Position numbers and translations under genes: made by a program
Notes under the pieces: model-generated
Told to the model about the DNA's origin: nothing
The model's database searches: none
The model's input: only the letters and a program-made list of their open reading frames with translations
Shown here: in pieces, positions 25,883-37,800 of the stretch
Layout of the letters: the number at the start of each line of letters is the position of its first letter
Numbering within the stretch: position 1 is the stretch's first letter
Origin: Setaria digitata
Lineage: Eukaryota; Nematoda; Chromadorea; Rhabditida; Setariidae
Length of the DNA: 64,000 bases
Assembly: GCA_003640385.1 (NCBI GenBank)
Contig: RCAB01000213.1
Span: forward strand, 1-64,000
Direction of reading: 5' to 3'

Positions 25883-28800
25883 ATGACAGATAGTCATAAG
25901 GGGGGTGTCAAGAACGAAAATGTAGCCGACAGCTGGGAAGAGGCTGGCGATGAGGTAATTATGGTTTTTTTCATTAAATTAAGTTGTGTAAGTTCAGCTG
26001 TCCCAGCTCCTATTTCTTCCACCACTTAAACTTCTTTCTTCCCAGTTTTTCGGATCTAGCTAAGACTATTCAACTGTCTGCATCGTCGAGAAAACCAGTT
26101 CAACAGAGATATGAGTGCACTGTTGGCAACCAGTTTCCAGTTTGTCCAAGGGTGGACTGGGTTTTGCAGTAGAGTTTGCGTGAGTTATGAAAGGGTAGTA
26201 GAAATTGCTGCTGAAGGTGAGAAGTCGTGTTCCAACAAGAACAGATATTTAAGAGCCATACGGTTGCTCTAATCTAGAATTTAAGACATTGGGACGAAAG
26301 CACAGAAGTCTTTAACAAAACAAAGTTACGTTAATATGAAATGATCTGTAATTAAACTTCATGAATATAAAATGAAAGAAAAAAGTCATTATGGTCAACA
26401 ATTTGTCCCTTGTTAGATCACAAGTAATCTAGCGCGTTTTGGCTTAGCGGTTACAAAATGGAGCATTCCATGTTGTTTTATTAGTCTATGTTATCAAAAG
26501 AATAATGGCTAGAGGGTCGAAACATCTGCAAAAACTGCTTGAAAAAAGGGATGAGTTGATTTCCGCGCAGATGGATATAATTGATTTATGCAATAGTCGA
26601 GGTAACGATTTGGATACGATGCATGTCACGTTAAACGATTACAAGGATAGGCTTAAAGAGGAAAATTTATACTTACGCCAAAGAATGTGGGAAGAGGGTT
26701 GGCGTTTCCATAATTTTTACATCGTTGATCCATGTGGTAGTTATCATCCATTTTTTTGGGGAATGGATCGTGAACCGGTACTGCCAGAATTTTTTTACTT
26801 TAACACGGTAACTTTTTATGGCTTCTTTCTTGTAGCTCTTTAGTTCTTATTTGTTAAGAATTTCCTTAAGTGATTGTCACAGACTGTTTACAGTGCGGCC
26901 GCGAGAAGTGATTTAGTAAGTTTGCAGAATGTTGGTTGCTTCGTTCATTTTCACCTAATTTGTTAAGTCCAAATAATGATTGTCTAGATCTCTCAAAATG
27001 CTTAAGCTTGCTCAAATTCAATTTTACAGGATTCAGAGACATGGTGCAGTGTAAGTGAAGATGAGAATGAAAATAAATATATAGGAGCGATAAGGAAAAA
27101 GGAACATGAAATATTGAAGGCCAGGGAAGCTGGAATGACAATGCGAGAAATATTTCGACAGGGGATTACTTACCTGAGTTATACTTAAAATTGGAAGGGC
27201 TGCCAACTTATTAAGGCTTTTAGTGTACAACTTATTATAAACTAGCAGCAAGATAACATCGATGGTCATGTATCGAAACAGGAGACCTTCCCAAGATAAA
27301 TTTTAATTTTGTTTCAGAGATTTGTCCTTCAAGTTTATTTTAGTTGGAAGGAATTTTATTTTACAGGCCACGGAAAAATTTTTCGATGAACGTAAGAAAG
27401 AAATTGAGGCCAAAAAGCAAAAGGAAGAGGAGTTGTTAAGAGCAAGAGAAGCAGCACAGCAAATGCAGGAACAGGGCGCGAAGTTAGGATTTCAAGTTTA
27501 AAAGCCAAGAAACATTGCAGATGCCTTTCCCTCTCCCGTCAGTAATCTCTACTCTTTACTTCGGTTGATTTTATGTATGCATCGAGCTGTATTTAATTGC
27601 TTCAAATTCTTTTAATTATAGTTCCGATAAGCCGGCATTTCAAATTTTAAAACGTCCACCAGGTTGTGACATTCAGTCATCATCCTCACAGCACGACATG
27701 GCAAAGCTCGAAGAGAAAACAAAGACGATGACTCTTCAGGTGAAAGAATAAATTTTTGCGAGTAATTTTTTCCAAAGCAAAGAGGCTGAAGAGCAGTAGG
27801 GGTAGAGCGTCCGCTTAGGTTTGATAAAGACACTGATGTCATAATTTGATGTCTGCTTTAAGATTTCGGTCCTTATGGTTGCAAACCAAGATACTGGAAA
27901 ATTTTCTTTTATAAATCCGCTCCAAACGATTACGGTAATTATTGGACGGCGATTCCTTAAGAATTAGCTTACGCTTATATATATTCCGGAGGATTTGTTG
28001 AGATCCTCTAGAATTGGTTTTATTAATAGCAGTTACCTTTTAACAAGGAACAGTTACTGAATATGGGAAAGAAAAACTGGAATCAAAAGCAATAGACATT
28101 CAGTTTCCGTAAAACCGATTACCAGTTTTCATTTTAAGAATTTCGAAAGATTTTCTTCTACTTTTTCAAGTTTTAATTTAGAAAGTGAAGAATTAGTTGA
28201 CGCAAGTTTGGAGGTAGTTTATACAGGATAAGATTTTTGAGAACGAACCAGTATTTGCATCATTCCTGAATTGTTTTGAACTTGAGAAAGATGTTTGATT
28301 GCTTGAAGAAATAGTGTAAAAAAGTGCTAGGAGGTGAAGACCTTTTTTAAGTTAATTGAGCTGAATTTGAATGGTTTTCAGGAAAGGGAAGCAGCGTATC
28401 TGCAAGCACGCGAAAGAATTTTTGGAGGTGTTTACAGGTTCGATGATGATCGAGAGGGAGCTTTTGATCCAACTTTACAGATGGTTCCGAGTGCAGCTGG
28501 TTCTGTTCCAACAGGTATGCCACTGCCCCATCCATCATATCATGCACCGAATCCGCGGCCTAGACTGCCAGCCATGATGAGGACACCAAGACCTCCGTTA
28601 TATCAGCCACTTCCGTTAGGTAAAATAGTTTTTGTCTATTTTCTTAGAAATTTTTCGAGTTCATCTATTAATTTGAATTGATGGGATCATATAACAGTAT
28701 ATAAGTTTCTCTCAAGAGATTCAAGTGGAATCCATGTGGGAAGGCTATGATACAGTGGAAGCGCAGCATACTGAATGATAACAGCCCTCGGTAATGCGAA

Positions 28801-29594
28801 ATTTATCAATTATTTGACGTAAAAACCAATTTATTTATTCTTTTTTTTTTGCAAAATATCACATACTGAATCGTGGTCAGTATAATTGTTTCTAGGTGTG
28901 CCACCGTTTAGGATACCACCACCTCCACCAGGTGCCTATACACCACCATTACCTCCTGTTTCACAGCAAAGGTTTCCAATGACTGGAATGCAGCATGCAG
29001 CGAATACCCAACTGCAACGTCTTCCATACTTCGATTCTAGAATTCCACCTCCTGCAGCACCACCACCACCCTATATGGGACAGAACCCTGGACAGAATTT
29101 GGTTGGAATGAATCCTTCGTTCGGCGATCCTGCAAGAAATAATCCTGTACCTTATGGGTAAGAATTCGTTCTTTAAAATATTACTAATAGAAAAAAAAGG
29201 GGTCATGAGAAGGGAGGCTGCTATGAGGAGTGTTACACAGTTGCTTGTTCCATGCATTTTATTTAGTTAAATGTCGGGAACCTAAAGAACAGCAAAATCG
29301 GTTAAGGTGTTTTCAACCGAGCTTTTCATCTTTTCTCAATAATAAAATCTTTCCTTTGAAAGATGGAAGAACCGGCGCATTACGATGAACAAAAAGTTTT
29401 ACAAATTACGGAAAAAGTCTCATAATCTCATTTACATCTCGGCATCTCACTCTAATTCGGAAACACTGACTTGAATATGTCTAATTCGGATATGCATTTT
29501 GAAACATATTAATTTCAGACGTCCGCCTACTCAACTGTTATCACAAAATCAGTTCACACTTGCGTTCAGCGATCAGTCGAATCGATTTTATTGA
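25883..29594 (+). CDS. SUZ domain-containing protein (SZRD1-like), 293 aa
   Basis: Six exons: 25883-25954, 27367-27482, 27622-27739, 28382-28619, 28896-29157 and 29519-29594 (882 nt). The N-terminus has VADSWEEAGDE, like the VAESWEEAAD start of SZRD1. A Lys/Glu/Gln-rich helix follows. The SUZ domain spans about residues 69-118: FQILKRPPG at its start and EREAAYLQARERIFGG at its end. SUZ domains bind RNA and occur in proteins such as the R3H-SUZ family. The remaining ~170 residues are rich in Pro, Gln, Met and Arg, likely disordered. The exon 2 donor (GCGAA|GTTAGG) was chosen because reading on reaches a stop eight codons later and only this phase enters the SUZ exon; a short isoform ending there is possible. 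Intron 1 contains another gene. Confidence 0.82.
26505..27188 (+). CDS. Nested two-exon gene, 153 aa, coiled-coil protein of unknown function
   Basis: Exons 26505-26807 and 27030-27188 (462 nt) lie wholly within intron 1 of the SUZ gene, on the same strand. The N-terminal half (HLQKLLEKRDELISAQ and on to about residue 65) looks like a coiled coil. A Trp/Phe/Tyr-rich segment follows (GWRFHNFYIVDPCG), then an acidic stretch and a charged helical tail. Both splice sites are canonical (ACG|GTAACT; TTTTACAG|GAT). No known family was recognised. It could instead be an alternative 5' part of the host gene, but its second exon ends in a stop before host exon 2. Confidence 0.6.
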
Positions 29595-32500
29595 TTTTTT
29601 TTTTCTTCCTTCAAGTCTCATGTTTTGTCCATTTATCTGTATTTCTTAGTTTCTTTGTTGATTTATCCATCTTCACTTTCTACCACTATAAAAATCTGAT
29701 CCTCTGACCATCTTGAAAAAAAAAAAGAATACGCCTAAGAATTATTTTTTGAGCCCCTGGGGTCTAAAAGCATTATAGCTGGAGACGTTTCTCCCGTTCT
29801 GTTACTGATAATTAGTTAAGTTAGCGCAGAATGTTTCTTTATCTCCCTGTCAGTCTTTTCCTCTACATTTGCGTGAATAGGATTGAGATACTTCGCAGAA
29901 ATATCACTCATACAAATCGCCTTATTCATTCACTCAGGGCGCTGTCATTAACGAGCTGTATTGTATTATATTTTTTTATGCCAAAGGAAGCAGCAGTTGG
30001 ATTTACTTGATTATTTATTTTCGAGGAGGATCGATTTTGGTCCTTTTAATACATATGCTGAAGTATCTCTAACTTTATTCGATGAAACCATTTCAGTTGG
30101 TTTTTGCCTTTTAAAGATAATCGAGTGATAATTAGAAATACGTCTTGGCTTGTGGTGAGAAATATGGCTGATACAAACATTTCCCAGTCACGCTGTGCTT
30201 ATTCTTGTGTGCTGTGTGTTTGTATTTCAGACTGGAAGCTACAAGATAAAGCATTTATGCAATGAGAGGTGGTGGGTATTTTCATTAGTGGATCTATGCA
30301 TTGTAAATATTGAGTTTCATCTATCCATTGTTCGACAGCTTAGGCAACACAAGATACTGTACTTTTTTTGTGAGAAATTTACGGAATTGTGGGCATCAGT
30401 TTATTCTGTTGTATAACGTTAAGGTCTCTTTTAAATTTCACGATGCTTTGGGCCAAATATCCGAAGAAAAGGCTGGAAATAGATTGCAGTCATAAAAGAC
30501 AAGGTTGAGTGTTTTAAGTTTAACGTAAACTGTTGCTTCTACTCTCTCTTAAGTCAAACAGCCGAATTATTTTTACTAGAAAAAATTTGAGAATTTGAGA
30601 AAGTCCGGTTCTCTTTGTATGCTCAAATTCAAATCATCAAAAGACCGGGGATTGGTAATGTCCCACGTTGTCGCTGCATTTACTTCCCAAATATAACTTT
30701 TCGAATTTTAGAAACTTCTAAACATCCTCTTTTAATTCTGATTATAAAATTAAATCTTCATTGTGATCTAATTTCAGTTGCAAAAATGGGAAAATCTCCA
30801 CTTTTAATTTTGGTCCTGAGAATGGGGATTCCTCGTTATGAAGTTTTCTTAATTTTGATTATCAGAGTGAAGCAGTTTTTGTTATAGATGGATTATTTTT
30901 CTAGTTTTGATTTAAAAAAATGGAAAAATTTCCATTATGAAGTGTTCTCTTGGTGTCTCCTATTTTGTTTCCTTCCATAAAAATCTCACATATATTCGTT
31001 GTAACTGACATTTTTTGTATCATTCGTTCGATTTTTCCACTAATAAATGTGAATGATTCTTCAATGACAAATCTGAATAACAAGCTGGGCTAGGGCCAAG
31101 AAACAGAGACTAGCTTTGCATTGTAGTTTCGCTTTCCGCGACACTACATTCCTCACAGGAATAAACTTACGTGTTACCTGCAACTTCCTTCAGCATAATT
31201 TTGTTAGTGAGACACACTGATGATCCACTACTATAATTCCAGAACCATTAGTTACGGCTCCTTGTCATTTAATTTTTTGATTTGAAGTACCCATTCGCAG
31301 TTTTAAGAATTGTTATGTGATGGGCCAATAAACGGAAGCAGAATAATTTAAGCAATAATCATAGGAGATTATATCCTAGAAACTGATTTCATCGTCTTTT
31401 TACCAGAAATTTGTTACTGCGAAGGTTCCTTCATTGCATTTAAATTTTTGGCAGTTTTTTAGCTCAAGTTGCTACATGACAGTTTCATGATGAAAAATGC
31501 AGATCTATTTTCACTGGAACTGACATAAATGATTGGATTTACAGATCTGGTCCAAATTTAGCTTTTCGTTACTAAGTCTCTTCAAATTATTTTTATTAAG
31601 AAATTAACTGTATGAGATACTAGTTCATTTCGAGAGCGGTAAGTATTTATTTGATCATTGAAATAGACAAGAAACGTGAAACGAAAAAGACTTTGTTCAA
31701 GTTCGCTGCTAGAAATTATTTTTGAATTTGAAGTTCCTTCAAATTTTGGAATAAAATTACCGAGTTTCAAAATAATTTTTTTATTAATCGCTGTGCTTAC
31801 ACTTGTTTTGCGTTTTTATTACATTAATCAACTAAAGTGTTGGGAATTATTAGGCAAGAGGAGAAAGAGAAATCATTTGTTGACAATAAGATTAAACAGT
31901 GCATCTTTTTGCCCTTTGTATTTCTGCTTAAAATTAAGATTATCAGTTTAAGTTTGCACGTTAGAAAATAGAAAAAATTCAAATCTGACGAAACAAGAGG
32001 AGAGAAAGGAAAAAATTTTTGTAAAAGAGAAAAGGAAGAATGGGTAAGAAAAGTTTTTAATTAATTTTATGGAATCATTATGAAGATGTGATGTAAGCAT
32101 TAAAGGATGATGATGTTATTAAAGGAGAAGAATGAGCCTTTATTCATTAGATTACTTACAAATAATTATGACTGGGTATGACGATAATAAAAATGAGGCT
32201 TAGAATTTACAGTAACAAATAATATTCTTCGATTACCGCACCTCTGGAATATGAGGAAATGTATTAACAAGTTGTTAACTAATAACTAATATTGTAGAAC
32301 AGCTCGAAGACAACTTAATAAACCAAGAGCCAGGGATAGACTAATTTTTATTAATTACAATAACAAACTAATGGAACGAAAGAAAGTAAATTTCTTAAAA
32401 TTATTAAGAGCCATCATTCCTCAACAGGCAGAACCATGATAAAAGCTTAGTGGGCTTATTAAGATATATCGCTTAGAGTTTATAAAACATAAGCCCACTG

Positions 32501-32632
32501 ATATATTTCGAGGCTAGCAGCCTGATAATTTTTTTAACGAATTCCTTAGCAGTACATTGCATATTAGTTGCATATCATATCACACTATAGTGATTTTTCA
32601 GATATTCTATCAGAGAAGTTAAAAATCAGAAA
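29595..32632. other. Gene-poor AT-rich region
   Basis: No supported exon. Around 30630-30960 degenerate, reiterated motifs such as CTTTTAATTCTGATT and CTTTTAATTTTGGTC suggest an eroded tandem repeat. An inverted repeat (AGTGGGCTTA at 32449-32458 and TAAGCCCACT at 32490-32499) could form a hairpin with a 31-nt loop. Confidence 0.5.
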
Positions 32633-34860
32633 ATGAGTAATTGGTATGAAGTTTCCATAACGTTGATAAAAATATCATTTCAAATTCACACAGATAATCT
32701 GGTTGACACAGACACAGTTTGTAAAAGATTTATGAAGATGCAAGAAGAACTAAAAGCATTGCAATCTCAAAAAATCTGTCAAGTAAAAGCATCGTTTAAC
32801 TTGTTAATCAGCTGTCTCGCGGACTCTATTGCAATTTGTTTGACTTAATCCTTGAAACTAAATCAAGAATGATTAATTATTATGATCATTATTTTTGGAA
32901 AATAACTGTAATATAATGTTGGTTACGTCTGATCACTAGTGAATCCATATATTAACTGGTTTATTGCTTCAGTTCTGAAATAATTAAACCTTGCATTATT
33001 AGCCCCTAGGATTCTTTTTTTCCTTTTTGAATTGGAATTTATCACTTTTTTGAATTATTTTCCACAAAGCAAAGTACTTTCTAAAGCCCATTCCTTTGCT
33101 ATATTGTACAATATGCACATAAATAACCAATTTCAAAACAACTCAGATCTCCGTAGGCCATTCAAATCTGTGGAAATATGGATTGCCATTTTATTAAATT
33201 CCAAAAGACATTTCAGGAAAAAATATAATCAATTACATATTTTTGTTATTTGTTTACACAAATACTTATTACTAGTCGTCAAAAAAATTTACAACGAATT
33301 TCTGCTATGCTCTAACATTTGTTGTTCAGTTCTGCGGGAGCTTTGGAAACATAAATAGGTTAAAATGAGAACTAAGTTAAACGTGCAAGAATTTTTCCTG
33401 CTTATCGTTACATAACTGGAAATCCCAAAGGTAAATAAGTTCACTAAATTTTTCTTTTCCACCGTAATTTAAAATTAAAATTCAGTGTTATTTTTTATGC
33501 TGAAAGAACTTTCAGTACTATTTTTAGCATTATTTTCACTTTTTACAATCAGTTTAAAAATTTATTAAATAGGACTGATGTTTGACATGGATACGGAATG
33601 TAAGTAAATATTTTATAATTATTGTTTAGAAAAAAAAATTTGTCATTTTAGAAAATTCAAATTTGTTCGTTATTGAGAAAATTATGCAAATGAGTGTGAA
33701 AGAAAATTTATGCTAATTTTTTGTTTGTTTGAAATGAAAACATCGATCAAGTTTTCCCTTTGTTCGGACAATTAAAATATTTTTAAGATGAAGCTACTAA
33801 CATTTGGACAACAGAAAAATAATGAAGACGATGAGAATGACTTCAAGCAAGAATATACTTCAATAACAACAGTTAAAATGTGTGTTTGTCAAACTTAAAC
33901 TCGTAATTTTAATACAGGAAATTTCGATGAAAATGAATTCGTTTTGTATTTAAGTTTCAATCATTCTACTTCTATTCACCTAACAAACGAGAAAATGTTT
34001 AAGAGTGATATAATTTTCGGTTGCTCATAGCATTCAGGTGCTTTACACCCTCTTTAAAAAATTATAGTCATTCATAAAGCTAATAAATGAAAGTCCTTTT
34101 TAAAATTCAAAACGATGCCTTTATTAGTTGCTCCTGGTAACTGTATTTTTTGTGCAGGGATATTCTTTTTTAAACTGGACGAAATTATTTATAATTCTAT
34201 TTCTGAAATGAAAGTTTTCCTCATCTTGTTGGATAAGCAGGTATTCATAAAGGTATGCAATCATAGGAAAAAAACATCATTCGCATGATTTTTCCTTAAT
34301 TAACCATAGTCTTTTCTAATCTCTAAGTTCGGAAGTTTTCTTTTCTAAATTGAAATTAGAAATTTACAGTTTAAATTTTATATGATGGATGAAAGCTTAA
34401 CTTGATCATGTCCGGAGCACTACCCAGTCAGTATCACAAATAATCTTCGGAAATAATGATACTAACTATCCTTTCGAAATCAAATTATCCCAGAATTGGT
34501 CCATACAATTCATTGCATAGAATGACTCAACCAAAGTTACTATATTAATAATTCCATGACAATTATTATATCTTTATTATTATTTCGGTTGTTATTGTTG
34601 TTCCATCTTGCCCTTTTTCTGTAACATCTTTCCACGAATCATTCAGGTATCTCCGGTATCTCCGGTTAATGCCATTAAGAAAAAGAAGGGATACGTGTAT
34701 GAGTTTGGAAGAAACCGCAAAATTATTAGAAGTGTTTATTACTTATTTGGCATATTGGAGATTGTATTATAATGCAAAAAGAAATTGTTTGGAAGGAATG
34801 CTTAAGAAAGGTTCAAATAAAACTGAATTTAATTTTCATGACTTTATTCTTGAATTTTAA
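32633..34860 (+). CDS. Low-confidence three-exon gene, about 151 aa, unknown
   Basis: Candidate exons are 32633-32782 (CAA|GTAAAA donor), 33788-33879 (TTTAAG acceptor, AAT|GTGTGT donor) and 34647-34860 (ATTCAG acceptor). Phases agree and total 456 nt. Exon 1 encodes a helical segment (KRFMKMQEELKALQSQK), exon 2 a Gln/Asn/Asp/Glu-rich part, exon 3 a basic then aromatic segment. The exon 1 reading is the most protein-like. No family was recognised. AT-rich DNA gives chance frames, so this could be spurious. Confidence 0.3.
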
Positions 34861-37800
34861 TCTTCTGATTCTCTTTTCAACCGGGGTTACCGGTCGTTTT
34901 ATTAGAAAGATATAGCACTAATATTTATAAAATGATTAAATCAACTACTGAGGGAAAAGATTTTGAAGAATTCTGCAGCAACTTTATTTTTGTTATGGAT
35001 AGAGAAAAATAAGAGGCCTTATTAATGCACCAATTTCAATTCAGTACCAATCAAAATTTCCTTAACAGGTGCTTGTGAGGGAGGCATAGTTAGTTCTTTC
35101 TTGCTGTTATCATTTCACTTACTACTGATTTGGTTCCGATAAATGAGTAAATTCTTCTAAAAAATTTCCTGCGAATGAATGTACAAAACCAAGGCAGTAA
35201 GCAAGAACACTAATCTAGGCATAGCCAATCTTTTACTCCTTCCAAGAATTTAACATATTATCCAGATAACACTGAGATTTCCTATTAATAAAATAAATTT
35301 TTAACAAAAACAAACAGTAATATTTTGAGTTTTTTGTCATACAACTTGTAGGAATGAATTCATGAAGCATTCTTTCTTTCCGAAAAAGTCTACTGAATAA
35401 ATTAAATAAAATTTTTTGATTCCATTATTGTAATCAAAATTTAAATTCAATTTCTATCTGTCACATTTCTCTTCAGGCCACATTTCAGCATTATAGCAAA
35501 ATGATTATCTTCTAATGGGACGATAATTAACATTTATTTCACCAACAGAATGTGAAATTTACTGTCAATATTTTCGATCCTTCTCTCGTCAGTGACCTTT
35601 AAATGCAATTTTGGTAACTCTTTAGCTGAACAAATATGGCATTCTCATTTGAATCTGAATGAAAACATGCTAGAAATGGATATTAATCTGACTGGCATCT
35701 TATTTCTCTAAAAAAAATTTTGAAATCCTTTATAAATTGTGTCTGTGCAATTTGAATCACAATTTTGCCGATCTCGCCACTTATGAAAATTAGTGATCTA
35801 ATTAATCGGGCTTGAAATGCTTTACACAAGAGAGGATGTTCTAAAACATCCCTCACACTACAGTTGATAAGCATAGCCGATCACATCGAATTAATGGAAA
35901 AATACTTAACTTTTATTATTGTGTGTATACCTACGAGTCAATGAATTAAATGGATAGATATTTGGATGAAAGATATATCGTCCAGGTTTGTGTGGTAATG
36001 AAGTGTGAAGTACTGAAAAACTTCTAAAATCACACAACCCTTTTCCTGATAAAATTGATGGCCATAAAAACAAATATATCATGGTGATAATGATTTGATA
36101 GAATTTGATAGAATGATGTCAAAATGAGCAATATCTAAATGACACTCCTACCTTCATTAATATTTCGTGCTTATGAATGTCTAAATATGAACATCAAAAT
36201 CGTTTCAAACTATACTCATCTGTGATTTGATGACTTAACAAAAAACATTCCCAGTTATCATATCATAGCAATCACTTCAGCTAGTACTTAAACAGCAAGT
36301 CTCATCACACAAATAACAACAAAAACAGTAGCAACAATAATAGTTCCTGTACTATAAATAATTGCACTACTGTACTAACAACAACCATTGGGACGACTGC
36401 AGTAAGGATTGCAACCAGTAAATAGTAACAACAGTAGCAGCAATAACAATTACGATAGAGCCAACAACGATAACAACTAACTAGGAGCACAACAAGGCCC
36501 GAAGAGAAAGAAAGAATAAACAAGGCCTTAATTGCAATTGTTGGAAGCTGCTCGATGTGTACATACACAACGAACGGTAGGTATTGATAGGTAAATAAGG
36601 CTTAATCGTTACAGTCACTAAAACAGCCACACCAATTGTGGCATTTTCAGAGCTGTAAAATTGTTTTCAACTCTTCCTGCACTTTTTATAGGCTAATATG
36701 TTATTAATTAAATGAGATGTAGAGTATCAGATATCACTCATTTTTATACTTCTAATCCAGCATAATTTTAATTCGCTCTCCGACTGTTTCCTCTTCAGTT
36801 TAGCCTGATCATCTTTCCAATCAATAGCGATCTTTACAGCTAAAAATTAGTGATAAATACTTTCGATTGCATCAATCATCAAAATATAAACATCATATTT
36901 TACCTTTATTATAACAGTGGGTAAAATAATTCATTGATGGAAAAAGTATCTGTTTTATGAGAAAATAAAATGACATTCTTGATGCTGAAATTAGGAAAGG
37001 AGGAAGAAGAGAAAGATAGTAAAGAAATTTAGTAACTTAAATTGGAAGTATCAGAAAATAAAAGAAGGAGCAATAATTAGGTAAGTCGTATGATTTACTC
37101 TCAGTAGAAGCAGAAACAACAATCAAAAGAATGGATTGGAAATCAGTTCCTCAACGTTCTTTTATATTTTTTTTCAGAGAAAAGAAATTGTGATTGGCTT
37201 ACGTCAAAGATATATTCATTTGTTTGCTTCTGAAAATCAAACTGTATTCCTAATCCGAAATGTGTCCAGCTATACTTGCCTTATTAGTATTGTTCCTAAT
37301 TTCTAAGCTATACATGATGCAAGTTTAAAAATTGTGAGCATAAATAAAAAAGTATTGCTGATAATCCGCTTGAAATGTGGATATGAATGAAATATGAGCT
37401 AGACACAGAGCGACGATGAGCTCCACGAAAATAATCTCATGGATTTGAGGTTCTGATAGCTCGAAGATTTTTGGAAATTCAGGTTTTCATTTAAACAGTG
37501 CAGACATTGGCTAAACTGAAATCAAATTTGAGCAAAATGCATGTTATATAACGATTACATTGAACAAATTACAATTATATTTCGCAAGCGAGCCAAAGTT
37601 CGGCTGAAAGAGCAGAAGTGAAGACAGAATTGTTCATTAATTTGATGCAGTGAAAATGTTACAATAATTGGTTTATTTATTCAGAGTATTAGTATTTCTT
37701 TCAGTCATTAAAAATAGAAAAAGAAAAGAAATATAAGTTTAACGCGATAGCAACCCAAGGTAGGTTTCAGAAGGCGGTGCTGCTGTCCTATCGCCACAAA

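Noticed and set aside
26430..26460. TGGCTTAGCGGTTA, matching a tRNA A-box
   Set aside because: No proper B-box or acceptor stem follows; the downstream GGTCGAAACA is inside the coding exon of the nested gene.
27788..27840. GGGGTAGAGCGTCC, resembling a tRNA D-arm
   Set aside because: No cloverleaf and no B-box within a suitable distance.
33032..33358. 108-residue plus-strand frame in the gene desert
   Set aside because: Composition (Phe, Ile, Asn, Lys, Leu) is what AT-rich DNA gives by chance; no ATG context or splice partner.
36305..36568. 87-residue minus-strand frame rich in Leu, Cys, Tyr and Val
   Set aside because: It is the reverse reading of a CAA/AAC-type simple repeat.
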